From: CAZNLL01 sp964573885
Lineage (GTDB): Bacteria; Desulfobacterota; DSM-4660; Desulfatiglandales; Desulfatiglandaceae
Assembly (NCBI GenBank): GCA_964573885.1
Contig: CAZNLL010000052.1
Location: forward strand, 1 to 23,517
DNA: 23,517 bases
Direction: 5' to 3'
Shown here: positions 1 through 6,516 of the stretch, piece after piece
Position numbering within the stretch: the first letter of the stretch is position 1
Layout of the letters: each line of letters opens with the position of its first letter
The notes under the pieces: generated by a model
Told to the model about the DNA's origin: nothing
What the model saw: only the letters and a program-made list of their open reading frames with translations
The model's database searches: none
Made by a program: the position numbers and the translations under genes

Positions 1-754
1 CATAGACAGCTTCCGTAGCTGCCAGCGCAACGTCAATTCCGGCAAGGTCCATCGCTTCAAAGGGGCCCATACGCCAATTCGCCGCCTTTTTCATTGCCTT
101 ATCTATATCTTCTGCACTCGCGACACCTTCCATTAAAAGGTATGCAGCTTGATTATAAATTGGAATCAATATCCTATTTGTGATGAACCCTGGAGTATCT
201 TTACAGAGTACCGTCGTTTTATTTACTGTTTGAGCATAATTTTGGATAGTTGAAACAGTCGCTTCTGAAGTATGAAATCCCATCACTATTTCTATTAAGT
301 CCATTGCCGGAACAGGGCTCATAAAGTGTGTGCCTATCACTCTGTCAGGAGATCCTGTTGAGGCAGCTAGCAAGGTTATACTGATTGTGTACGTATTTGA
401 CGCTAACACGGAATTACTTTTTGAAATTTGGCCTAAGGTTTGAAAAATATTTTTTTTCAATTCTATGTCTTCTGAAACCGCTTCGATTATCAAGTCGGAG
501 TTTTTAACTGCCGCCTCAAGATTCGTGGAACCTTTTATCCTCCCCATAACTTCCTTGGCTTCTTCATCAGATATCTTGTTTTTGTTAACTTGAAATCGCT
601 CTAGGCTCTGCCAAATTTGGTCCAACGCCTTTTTAACCACTGGCTCACTTACATCAACCAGAGAAACTTCATAACCTCCAATGTTGGCAGAGACTTCAGC
701 AATTCCTTTGCCCATGGTACCAGCGCCTATTACACAAACATTCCTAATTTCCAT
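1..754 (-). CDS. 3-hydroxyacyl-CoA (3-hydroxybutyryl-CoA) dehydrogenase, C-terminus cut by window edge
   Basis: Translating the reverse strand from the ATG at 754 gives 251 open codons running off the left edge. The protein opens with a Rossmann dinucleotide motif, GAGTMG at residues 10-15. It then has the family core SNTYTISIT (about 119-127), GTHFMSPVP with the likely catalytic His143, KDTPGFITNR, and MGPFEAMDLAGID near the cut end. Members are about 280-300 residues, so only some 30-50 are missing. The enzyme oxidises 3-hydroxyacyl-CoA to 3-oxoacyl-CoA with NAD(P), in beta-oxidation or butyrate-type metabolism; chain-length preference cannot be read here. The usual HF-x-NPVP reads HFMSPVP, with Ser for Asn, which is a mild deviation. 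A strong GGAGGAGGG ribosome site lies just before the ATG. It follows a TetR regulator by 12 bp, so the two are probably co-transcribed. Confidence 0.92.
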   Translation of the reverse strand, partial: MEIRNVCVIGAGTMGKGIAEVSANIGGYEVSLVDVSEPVVKKALDQIWQSLERFQVNKNKISDEEAKEVMGRIKGSTNLEAAVKNSDLIIEAVSEDIELKKNIFQTLGQISKSNSVLASNTYTISITLLAASTGSPDRVIGTHFMSPVPAMDLIEIVMGFHTSEATVSTIQNYAQTVNKTTVLCKDTPGFITNRILIPIYNQAAYLLMEGVASAEDIDKAMKKAANWRMGPFEAMDLAGIDVALAATEAVY

Positions 755-766
755 TCCCTCCTCCAT

Positions 767-1369
767 TTATTTCCCTAGAATTCCGCTTAAGACAAAATCC
801 ATGGTATTGGCTATTATTTCATCAATTGTGTAATTTTTGAGATTCCATTTTCTCATAACACCGAAGACTATTAAAAACGCGATTATATTTGCTGCAAATC
901 TCGGATCAGCGGTCCTGAAAGCCCCTACCTTTTTGCCCTCGACAATAATATTCTCAAAATGCTTCACGAATTGTGATTCATTTGAAAGGATTAGTTTGAG
1001 CGATTTTTTACTTAGCTTTGCTGATTCTCTATAAAGGATGAGGACATGATCCCCAAGATTTCTTAATGTGACGTCAAGAGCCATATGCAGTGAATCAACT
1101 AGTCTTTTCAATGGATCATCTGACTTGTTTTCCTGTGAAAGTATGGCCCCATGAATTACATCCAGCATTTCAACATAAGCAAGATACAATATGTCCTCTT
1201 TTTTATTGATATAGTTGTATAACGTCCCCATGCTAATTTTTGATTTATTGGCAATCTCCCGTACAGTAGTTTCAGAGTATCCTTTTCTCAGAAAAAGCTG
1301 TAGCGCGCCTTCAACGATTTGTTTCCGCTTTTTTTGTACAAGCTCTTTGTTTTTTATGATTGTATCCAT
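767..1369 (-). CDS. TetR-family transcriptional regulator, probably of acyl-CoA metabolism
   Basis: A 200-residue protein with the normal TetR layout. An N-terminal helix-turn-helix (about residues 15-62) includes GYSETTVREIANKSKISMGT followed by LYNYINKKEDIL, and a divergent all-helical ligand domain fills the rest. Such proteins usually repress their own promoter and release DNA on binding a small ligand. The next gene, 12 bp downstream on the same strand, is a 3-hydroxyacyl-CoA dehydrogenase. An acyl-CoA or fatty-acid effector is therefore a reasonable guess, as in the FadR/PsrA-type TetR regulators, but the ligand domain itself was not recognised. A 14-bp palindrome lies just upstream at 1395-1408. 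Codon use is A+T-rich like its neighbour and unlike the genes beyond the tRNA. Confidence 0.88.
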   Translation of the reverse strand: MDTIIKNKELVQKKRKQIVEGALQLFLRKGYSETTVREIANKSKISMGTLYNYINKKEDILYLAYVEMLDVIHGAILSQENKSDDPLKRLVDSLHMALDVTLRNLGDHVLILYRESAKLSKKSLKLILSNESQFVKHFENIIVEGKKVGAFRTADPRFAANIIAFLIVFGVMRKWNLKNYTIDEIIANTMDFVLSGILGK

Positions 1370-1394
1370 TCTGCCATACCACTTCCGGCTTGAT

Positions 1395-1408
1395 TGAGCG
1401 CTCGCTCA
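1395..1408. promoter_or_regulatory. Palindromic operator candidate before tetR/dehydrogenase operon
   Basis: The sequence TGAGCGCTCGCTCA has perfect 6-bp inverted arms around a 2-bp centre. It lies 26 bp upstream of the regulator's ATG. Placement and length suit a TetR dimer site, and it would cover the transcription start implied by the promoter at 1415-1443. Binding by this regulator is inference. Confidence 0.5.
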
Positions 1409-1414
1409 TATTTT

Positions 1415-1443
1415 GTTTAATTGAAACTCTGTGATACTGTCAA
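1415..1443 (-). promoter_or_regulatory. Possible sigma-70-type promoter for tetR/dehydrogenase
   Basis: On the minus strand a perfect TTGACA (1438-1443) is followed after 17 bp by TTAAAC (1415-1420), a poor -10 match. The start point would fall near 1408, at the edge of the palindrome. The weak -10 box keeps confidence low. Confidence 0.35.
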
Positions 1444-1904
1444 GAAAAAAATCCCAAAATTACCCTCTCTTTCCTCGCCAACGTTTTCGGAAATGGACCC
1501 CATTGTTTGGATAATCTCATAATGGATGGGGAGAATTGCCGGTATGGGTTCAGAAAATGATGGGACGGAAGAGGTTACAGATGACACGTGCTGCTATTAC
1601 TCTTACCTCAAAAACTGCGGGATCCAGGACCCGGATCCCGCGCGGGTTTTCTTGGAATAATAAAATGGTCAAGAGCAGAGGAAAAAAATTAGCAATATAT
1701 TGTGTGGGTTACGGTGATGAGTCGTGATTACAGAAGTGTTCAAAGATCTTGCAGCCTTTCTCTTTAGTTACTAAAACCTACCGAAAAACGCAAAATAAAC
1801 GGGGAGTTACAAAAATAGGCACAATTTTTGGCACAATCGCCAAAACTGGCTTCTTTGGTGAGCTCCAAGATATTGAAAAAAGGAAGGATTTTGAAGAAAA
1901 GAAA
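1444..1904. other. A+T-rich intergenic region with no recognisable gene
   Basis: About 460 bp between the TetR operon promoter and the tRNA-Leu 3' end. It is A+T-rich like the region to its left. I see one perfect 9-bp-stem hairpin (1617-1641) and a GGCACAAT direct repeat at 1818-1825 and 1830-1837. The short plus-strand frames here match no family I know. The one at 1749-1964 runs into the tRNA complement and should not be annotated as a gene. A degraded integrase or island scar would fit the position beside a tRNA 3' end, but nothing in the sequence proves it. Confidence 0.6.
1611..1641 (-). terminator. Rho-independent terminator candidate downstream of tRNA-Leu
   Basis: The arms GCGGGATCC (1617-1625) and GGATCCCGC (1633-1641) pair perfectly around a 7-base loop. 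Read on the minus strand the stem is followed by AGTTTTTG. It could therefore end transcripts leaving the secG/tRNA-Leu unit about 260 bp upstream. On the plus strand it is followed by GCGGGTTTTC, so it might act both ways. Confidence 0.45.
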
Positions 1905-1992
1905 TGGTGCCGAAGGCGGGACTTGAACCCGCACGGGCGGTCGCCCACTACCCCCTCAAGATAGCGTGTCTACCAAATTCCACCACTTCGGC
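1905..1992 (-). tRNA. tRNA-Leu (anticodon GAG)
   Basis: The reverse strand folds as a class II tRNA of 88 bases with an encoded CCA end. The acceptor arm GCCGAAG pairs with CTTCGGC, followed by discriminator A and CCA. The anticodon stem CTATC/GGTAG (one T-G pair) encloses loop TTGAGGG, giving anticodon GAG for CUC/CUU codons. The long variable arm, around TGGGCGACCGCCCG, is typical of tRNA-Leu. The T arm contains GGTTCAAGTCC. It starts only 17 bp after the secG stop codon. In E. coli secG is likewise followed by leuU, also a tRNA-Leu(GAG), so this linkage looks ancient. The 3' end coincides with a sharp change of base composition. Confidence 0.95.
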
Positions 1993-2009
1993 AAATCGTT
2001 ATCATCACT

Positions 2010-2339
2010 CTATTTCGCGTCCTGGGCCCCGCCTTTTTGGGCCGGTGGGGTGGCCGTTTGGGAGGCCGGGACCTCTGTTTTTGTAACGTCCTCCATAACG
2101 GAGGTCGCGGGACCTCTTCCGAAAAAGATGGAAAGCCCCAACGACGTAAGCATAAAGACAATGGCAATGACCGTGGTTACCTTATGGAGAAAAGTAGTTG
2201 CCCCGGCACTTCCAAAAATGGTCTGGCTGCTTCCGCCAAAGGCCGCTCCCATGCCCGCCCCTTTGCCCTTTTGAAGGAGCACAATGAGGATGAGACCGAT
2301 ACACGCGGCGATATGGATCACAAGAAAAATGGGTTTCAT
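2010..2339 (-). CDS. secG: Preprotein translocase subunit SecG
   Basis: A 109-residue inner-membrane protein with the SecG pattern. The first transmembrane helix is at about residues 4-22. It is followed by the conserved cytoplasmic loop LLQKGKGAGMGAAFGGSSQT with the FGS motif, and a second helix at about 52-73. The C-terminal tail (about 76-109) is hydrophilic and rich in Pro, Ala and Thr. SecG joins SecY and SecE in the translocation channel and assists SecA-driven export. It lies 126 bp behind tpiA and directly in front of tRNA-Leu(GAG). A gap-(pgk)-tpiA-secG order is common in bacteria, so the context supports the call. Confidence 0.95.
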   Translation of the reverse strand: MKPIFLVIHIAACIGLILIVLLQKGKGAGMGAAFGGSSQTIFGSAGATTFLHKVTTVIAIVFMLTSLGLSIFFGRGPATSVMEDVTKTEVPASQTATPPAQKGGAQDAK

Positions 2340-2465
2340 CGAGACTTTCTCCAGGGCCGAAATAATGTTCTTAAACTATTTATGATATCCCATATCCATT
2401 ATTTTGCAATAAAAAACCACAAGGCGTCCTAAAATTCGGCTCCCGCCTCCGGTCCCATCAAGGCC

Positions 2466-3236
2466 CTAGCCTTCCTGATAGCACATGAGGGTCACAAAGG
2501 AATCCGCCTTGAGACTCGCGCCTCCCACCAGGGCCCCGTCTATGTCCGTCTCGCCCATAAGGCGGGCCACGTTATCGGGTTTCACGCTCCCCCCATAGAG
2601 AATCTTCACCCCCTCCGCAGTCTGCCCATCGAAACGCCCGGCCACCCACCCGCGAATGAACCGGTGCACTTCCTGGGCCTGCTCGGGTGTGGCGGTCCGG
2701 CCCGTGCCGATGGCCCACACGGGCTCATAGGCTAGGATGGTGGAAGGATCCATCCGCTGTTCCGCCCTGAAATCTTTTAGAGACACATCCAGTTGTTCTT
2801 CCACCACCTGAAAGGTCCGGCCCTCTTCTCTCTGTTCAAGGGTCTCACCGATACATAGAATGGGGATGAGTCCAAATTGGACGGCTGCCCTTACCTTGAG
2901 ATCAATCATCTCACTGGTTTCCTGAAACAGGCTCCGTCTCTCTGAATGGCCCAGGATCACGTGGGTGCACCCCAGCTCCCGCAGCATGGGACCCGATATC
3001 TCACCGGTGAAGGCCCCCTTTTCTTCGTGGTGCATGTTTTGGGCCCCCAGTAAGACCCCGGAATCCCCTATGACCTCCCTGACCGGGCCTAGAAAGGTAA
3101 AAGGGGGGGCCACCAGCACATCGACTCCCGCTGCCCGGGGCATAGCCGCAACAATGGCCTCGACAAGGGTTACGGCCTCGGGTCTGGTAAGATTCATCTT
3201 CCAATTACCGGCGATCAAAGGCTTTCTTTGCCCCAT
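2466..3236 (-). CDS. tpiA: Triosephosphate isomerase
   Basis: A full-length 256-residue TIM barrel that interconverts dihydroxyacetone phosphate and glyceraldehyde 3-phosphate in the cytoplasm. The active-site set is present: GNWKMN with Asn11 and Lys13, ILGHSERR with catalytic His97, and AYEPVWAIGTG with catalytic base Glu171. Further on are the phosphate-binding ILYGGSVKPDN and DGALVGGASL near the C-terminus. It follows gap by 39 bp on the same strand and precedes secG. The product of this enzyme is the substrate of the neighbouring GAPDH. No phosphoglycerate kinase gene separates the two, although pgk commonly does so. Confidence 0.98.
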   Translation of the reverse strand: MGQRKPLIAGNWKMNLTRPEAVTLVEAIVAAMPRAAGVDVLVAPPFTFLGPVREVIGDSGVLLGAQNMHHEEKGAFTGEISGPMLRELGCTHVILGHSERRSLFQETSEMIDLKVRAAVQFGLIPILCIGETLEQREEGRTFQVVEEQLDVSLKDFRAEQRMDPSTILAYEPVWAIGTGRTATPEQAQEVHRFIRGWVAGRFDGQTAEGVKILYGGSVKPDNVARLMGETDIDGALVGGASLKADSFVTLMCYQEG

Positions 3237-3275
3237 GATTAAGTCCCTCTTTCTTTCCCCGGCTTTAAGGCCGAT

Positions 3276-4274
3276 TTAGGCCCCCGCCATATACAGGGCC
3301 AGATCCACCATTCGGTTTGCATACCCGAACTCATTGTCATACCAAGACAGGACCTTCACCATATCCCCGATGGCCATGGTGGAAAGGGCGTCCAAAATAG
3401 AAGAGACCTCCGTACCGTTAAAGTCTTTGGAGACCAACGGTTCATCACAGTAGGCCAGAACCCCCTTAAGATCTCCCTCGGAGGCCTCTTTCATGGCCTG
3501 ATTCACCTCATCCACTGTGGCCGGCTTGGCGAGCTGAGCCACCAGGTCAATGACAGACACATTGGGGGTAGGCACCCTTATGGCCATGCCGTTAAGCTTG
3601 CCCTCCAGCCGAGGCAGGACCAAGGCCACGGCCTTGGCTGCTCCTGTGGTGGTGGGGATCATGGACACCCCGGCCGCCCTGGCCCTTCTTAGGTCCTTGT
3701 GGGGGAAGTCGAGCAATCGCTGGTCCCCGGTGTAGGCATGGGTCGTGGTCATGAGGCCCTTTTCAATGCCGAAGCGCTCCAGGAGCACCTTACACACCGG
3801 AGCGAGGCAGTTGGTGGTGCACGATGCATTTGAGATGATATGGTGGTTCTGGGGGTCATATTCATGGTGGTTGACTCCCATGACCACGGTGATGTCCGGC
3901 CCTTTTGCGGGTGCGGAAATAATCACCTTTTTGGCCCCCGCCTCCAAATGGGAGGAGGCCTTTTCCCGATCCCTGAAAAGGCCTGTACATTCCATGACGG
4001 TCTCCACGCCGAGATCACGCCAAGGCAGTTTGGAGGGATCCCTTTCCGCACTGATATGGAGCTCCTTGCCGTTCACGATGAGGGCCTTGTCCGTATTGGA
4101 TACCTCCGCATCGAGGATACCATGGACCGAGTCGTATTTGAGCAGGTGAGCCAAAGTGTGGGGGTCAGTCAGGTCGTTTACGGCCACAAAGTTCAAATCG
4201 TCCCTTTTGAATCCTGCTCTAAATACCATCCTCCCTATTCTGCCAAACCCATTGATGGCGACGTTTAAGGACAT
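3276..4274 (-). CDS. gap: Glyceraldehyde-3-phosphate dehydrogenase, type I
   Basis: A complete 332-residue GAPDH. The N-terminal Rossmann motif is INGFGRIGR (about residues 7-15). The catalytic loop SNASCTTNCLAP carries nucleophile Cys152, and the partner His lies in MTTTHAYTGDQ. The C-terminus has SWYDNEFGYANRMVDL. An Asp in AVNDLTD, just after the second strand, favours NAD over NADP. It catalyses reversible oxidative phosphorylation of glyceraldehyde 3-phosphate to 1,3-bisphosphoglycerate. A strong AGGAGGT ribosome site precedes the ATG at 4274. It is the first glycolytic gene after rimI, with 121 bp between them, and tpiA follows. Confidence 0.98.
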   Translation of the reverse strand: MSLNVAINGFGRIGRMVFRAGFKRDDLNFVAVNDLTDPHTLAHLLKYDSVHGILDAEVSNTDKALIVNGKELHISAERDPSKLPWRDLGVETVMECTGLFRDREKASSHLEAGAKKVIISAPAKGPDITVVMGVNHHEYDPQNHHIISNASCTTNCLAPVCKVLLERFGIEKGLMTTTHAYTGDQRLLDFPHKDLRRARAAGVSMIPTTTGAAKAVALVLPRLEGKLNGMAIRVPTPNVSVIDLVAQLAKPATVDEVNQAMKEASEGDLKGVLAYCDEPLVSKDFNGTEVSSILDALSTMAIGDMVKVLSWYDNEFGYANRMVDLALYMAGA

Positions 4275-4395
4275 TTTCTACCTCCTGATTGATGTTGAAA
4301 CTCCGCTGCGCACTCGTTTCAAAAGGCTTACACCAAAATGTCGCCCTTGGGACCCTTTCGCGCCACCCGCCCTCAAGGGTGCCCGGGAAAAAACC

Positions 4396-4905
4396 TCAAA
4401 GGGCGTGCTGTAATCCCGTTTCCACCCGCATTTTTCGATCCACTCCCTCCGGTGTCGCCAGGGAAAGACTCATGACAATGGCGTCTTCGTTCGTATCCCT
4501 GTAATAGCGCGGTCTTCGGCCCACGGCACGGAAACCCGATTTCTGATACATGCGCCTGGCGGTGCGATTAGAGGTCCTTACCTCCAGCCACACCCTCGTG
4601 ACCCCTCTGGATCGGCCGAAATTTATCATGCCCGTCATCAGTTTCCGGCCAAGGCCTTTTCCCCGTTCTTTGGGGTCCACGGCAATATTCATGAGGTGTA
4701 TCTCGCCCGCGAATATCCAGAAGCACACATATCCTTTGAGCCTGCCGTCCTGGACCAGGACCCAGAGGCGTGAAGCCCCGTTGCTCACCTCTTCTCTGAA
4801 TGCCTGAGTACTCCAGGGCGAGGGAAAGGAAGCCCGTTCTATGGCCAGCATTTGGTCCATATAACGACTAAAATTCTCAGAAGTGATAGGGATGATACAA
4901 CTCAT
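4396..4905 (-). CDS. rimI: Ribosomal-protein-alanine N-acetyltransferase-like GNAT protein (RimI)
   Basis: A 169-residue GNAT acetyltransferase. The N-terminal part has the RimI-like MLAIERASFPSPWS. The acetyl-CoA-binding motif follows as MNIAVDPKERGKGLGRKLM (about residues 73-91). After that come WLEVRTSNRTARRMYQKSGF and RPRYYRDTNEDAIVMSL. These match RimI, which in E. coli acetylates the N-terminus of ribosomal protein S18; the substrate here is inferred. It overlaps the mannose-type IIA gene by 4 bp (ATGA), so translation of the two is probably coupled. It ends the ptsN-side part of the long minus-strand block. Confidence 0.88.
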   Translation of the reverse strand: MSCIIPITSENFSRYMDQMLAIERASFPSPWSTQAFREEVSNGASRLWVLVQDGRLKGYVCFWIFAGEIHLMNIAVDPKERGKGLGRKLMTGMINFGRSRGVTRVWLEVRTSNRTARRMYQKSGFRAVGRRPRYYRDTNEDAIVMSLSLATPEGVDRKMRVETGLQHAL

Positions 4906-5303
4906 TCCGCTTTCAACAGCTTGCCTGCCATGGCGATACTTCTTCTGCCCGCCTCAAGGGCCTTTTCTCCTAACCCGCTCAAGGAAAGACGCTCCCGCTC
5001 CTGGGCGACAGCCACCACCATGGGGAGGTTTACCCCGGTAAGGACCTCCACCTTTTCTTCCTCCAGAAAGGACAGGCTCAGATTTGAAGGGGTCCCCCCA
5101 AACATGTCCGTGAGCACAAGAACCCCCTGCCCGCGATCGAGGGCCTTTATCTTGTCGGCAATCATCTTGAGCACTTCCTCGCTCTCCGTGGTCTGGGTGA
5201 TGGAAATGGCATCCACCGCCTCCAGCCCGCCCAAAATGAGTTCAGCGGCATTCAATAACTCCCGCCCCAGGTCACAGTGGGCGATAATCAGCAATCCTAC
5301 CAT
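4902..5303 (-). CDS. PTS mannose/fructose-family IIA component (stand-alone)
   Basis: A 133-residue single-domain protein of the EIIA-Man family. It begins MVGLLIIAHCDLGRELLNAA, where His9 is the expected phospho-acceptor. Further family signatures are VLVLTDMFGGTPSNLSLSFL (about 79-98) and VEVLTGVNLPMVVAVAQ. There is no IIB domain, and no IIC/IID permease genes are nearby, so a sugar-transport role is unlikely from this window. It sits between ptsN and rimI, 23 bp after ptsN and overlapping rimI by 4 bp. This placement points to a regulatory phosphotransfer role in which phosphate would come from HPr. No HPr or EI gene is visible here. Confidence 0.9.
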   Translation of the reverse strand: MVGLLIIAHCDLGRELLNAAELILGGLEAVDAISITQTTESEEVLKMIADKIKALDRGQGVLVLTDMFGGTPSNLSLSFLEEEKVEVLTGVNLPMVVAVAQERERLSLSGLGEKALEAGRRSIAMAGKLLKAE

Positions 5304-5326
5304 GGCATCACACGCCGTCCTTCCAC

Positions 5327-5788
5327 TTAGAATTCCTTGTCTGTTTCAATAATCGTCTCGTAGAGCTCTTCTCTTGTGCCCGCGTCCATGAGTTTTTTGC
5401 GGAAGGCACTGCTCTTGAGAATCTTGGCGATCTTGGCCAGTACCTGGAGATGGATACCTGAAGAGTTCTCGGGCGCCACCAGGAGAAAAAAGAGGTGGGT
5501 CGGCTGGCCGTCCATGGAATCAAAGTCCAGGCCCTTCTTGCTTCTGCCAAAAGAAATGATGGGCTGTCTTACCCCGTTCAGCTTTCCATGGGGAATGGCC
5601 ACCCCGTCTCCAATGCCTGTACTTCCCAGACGTTCCCGTTCCACAAGCACCTTGACAAGAGCTGCCTTCTCTATAGACGGATCATGATCGGATATCACTC
5701 CGGCCAGTTCTTCCAGAATACCCTTTTTCTCCGAGGCCCGCAGATCGGGAATAATGTAGTCTTCATCAATAATTTCAGATAATTGCAT
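5327..5788 (-). CDS. ptsN: Nitrogen-regulatory PTS IIA protein (PtsN, EIIA-Ntr)
   Basis: A 153-residue IIA domain of the fructose/Ntr class. It starts MQLSEIIDEDYIIPDL, typical of PtsN. The phosphorylation site lies in DGVAIPHGKL, with His67 as acceptor. HLFFLLVAPENSSGIHLQVLAKIAKIL follows at about 108-134 as the second conserved block. In known bacteria PtsN is phosphorylated through EI-Ntr and NPr and regulates potassium transport, nitrogen metabolism and envelope stress. Linkage to rpoN and hpf is the classical arrangement and is kept here. About 129 bp separate it from hpf, including a terminator-like structure, so its transcription may be partly uncoupled from the upstream genes. Confidence 0.93.
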   Translation of the reverse strand: MQLSEIIDEDYIIPDLRASEKKGILEELAGVISDHDPSIEKAALVKVLVERERLGSTGIGDGVAIPHGKLNGVRQPIISFGRSKKGLDFDSMDGQPTHLFFLLVAPENSSGIHLQVLAKIAKILKSSAFRKKLMDAGTREELYETIIETDKEF

Positions 5789-5828
5789 TGTATAAAACCT
5801 GCTATTCTCATTCTCAAAAATTCAGTTC

Positions 5829-5880
5829 AAAAAAAAGCCGGCCCGTTGCTGCTTCCCTGATGCCAATCACGGTCCGATCG
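5829..5880 (-). terminator. Attenuator or terminator-like structure between hpf and ptsN
   Basis: On the minus strand TCGGACCGT can pair with ACGGGCCGG (one internal A-G mismatch, one T-G wobble). This encloses a smaller TGAT/ATCA hairpin and is followed by C and then eight U residues (5829-5836). The run of eight T directly after a G+C-rich arm is the strongest part of the evidence. The stem is imperfect, so partial readthrough into ptsN is plausible. Confidence 0.4.
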
Positions 5881-5917
5881 CCTATGGTGGGCTGGCCCTT
5901 GCGGGTGACCCTTTATT

Positions 5918-6457
5918 TCAGCTCGCCGGTCTGATGAGCCCTAAATTGCCGTCTCCCTTTTTATAGAGCACGTTTATCTCATTGGATTTGGCATTCCTGA
6001 AAACCAAAAAATCCTTGCCTGACAAGTTGAGTTGCATGGACGCCTCTTCCGGGTCCATAGGTTTGGCGATCATCTCTTCAACCTCTATGGCCGGTTCCTC
6101 ACGAGCCAGCTCCGTGGCCTCCTCGGCCTCCTGTGTTGCGACCCGTTCCTCCTCTTTCAGGTTTTCGGAACGTCGGCTTCGGATTTTTGATAAATGTCGT
6201 TTGACCTGTTTTTCGACCTTATCCATCACCTGGTCGATAGCCGAGTACATGTCCCCTGTCTCTTCAACCCCCTTGATTCGCATTCCATTTACACTGAGGG
6301 TAACGTCCGCCTGATGTCGAAATTTTTCAACAGTGAGAACCACATGCGCCTCTATCGGAGAATCAAGGTATTTCCTGATCTTGGACAGTTTCTCTTCAGC
6401 ATAGGTCTTTAGACTTTCGATAGGTTCTGTATGCCTGAATGTCACGGTAATATCCAT
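5918..6457 (-). CDS. hpf: Ribosome hibernation-promoting factor, long form
   Basis: A 179-residue protein of the long HPF/YfiA type. The N-terminal S30AE domain (about 1-100) begins MDITVTFRHTEPIESLKTYA and includes VTLSVNGMRIKGVEETGDMYSAIDQVMDKVEKQ. A charged linker rich in Glu and Arg spans about 100-125. The C-terminal dimerisation domain (about 130-177) contains EEASMQLNLSGKDFLVFRNA and ends near DGNLGLIRPAS. Long-form HPF alone joins two ribosomes into inactive 100S dimers in stationary phase. Its position between rpoN and ptsN is conserved in many proteobacteria. The ATG at 6457 is preceded by a strong GGAGGAAGG ribosome site. Confidence 0.95.
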   Translation of the reverse strand: MDITVTFRHTEPIESLKTYAEEKLSKIRKYLDSPIEAHVVLTVEKFRHQADVTLSVNGMRIKGVEETGDMYSAIDQVMDKVEKQVKRHLSKIRSRRSENLKEEERVATQEAEEATELAREEPAIEVEEMIAKPMDPEEASMQLNLSGKDFLVFRNAKSNEINVLYKKGDGNLGLIRPAS

Positions 6458-6516
6458 AAAAACCTTCCTCCAAAATGTTCGGCACCTGGTTGAGGGAAGG
6501 GCCGCGGGGCCAGCCT

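Noticed and set aside
1..1904. A duplicated tRNA-Leu 3' end as proof of an integrated element
   Set aside because: I scanned the A+T-rich region for a copy of the tRNA 3' end and saw none. The left boundary may lie outside the window.
1749..1964. A 71-codon plus-strand frame ending in RRRDLNPHGRS
   Set aside because: The ending is the complement of tRNA-Leu, a well-known source of false proteins. The upstream part has no recognisable domain.
1904..2432. Plus-strand frames opposite tRNA-Leu and secG
   Set aside because: They lie antisense to a clear tRNA and to secG and have low-complexity, non-family content.
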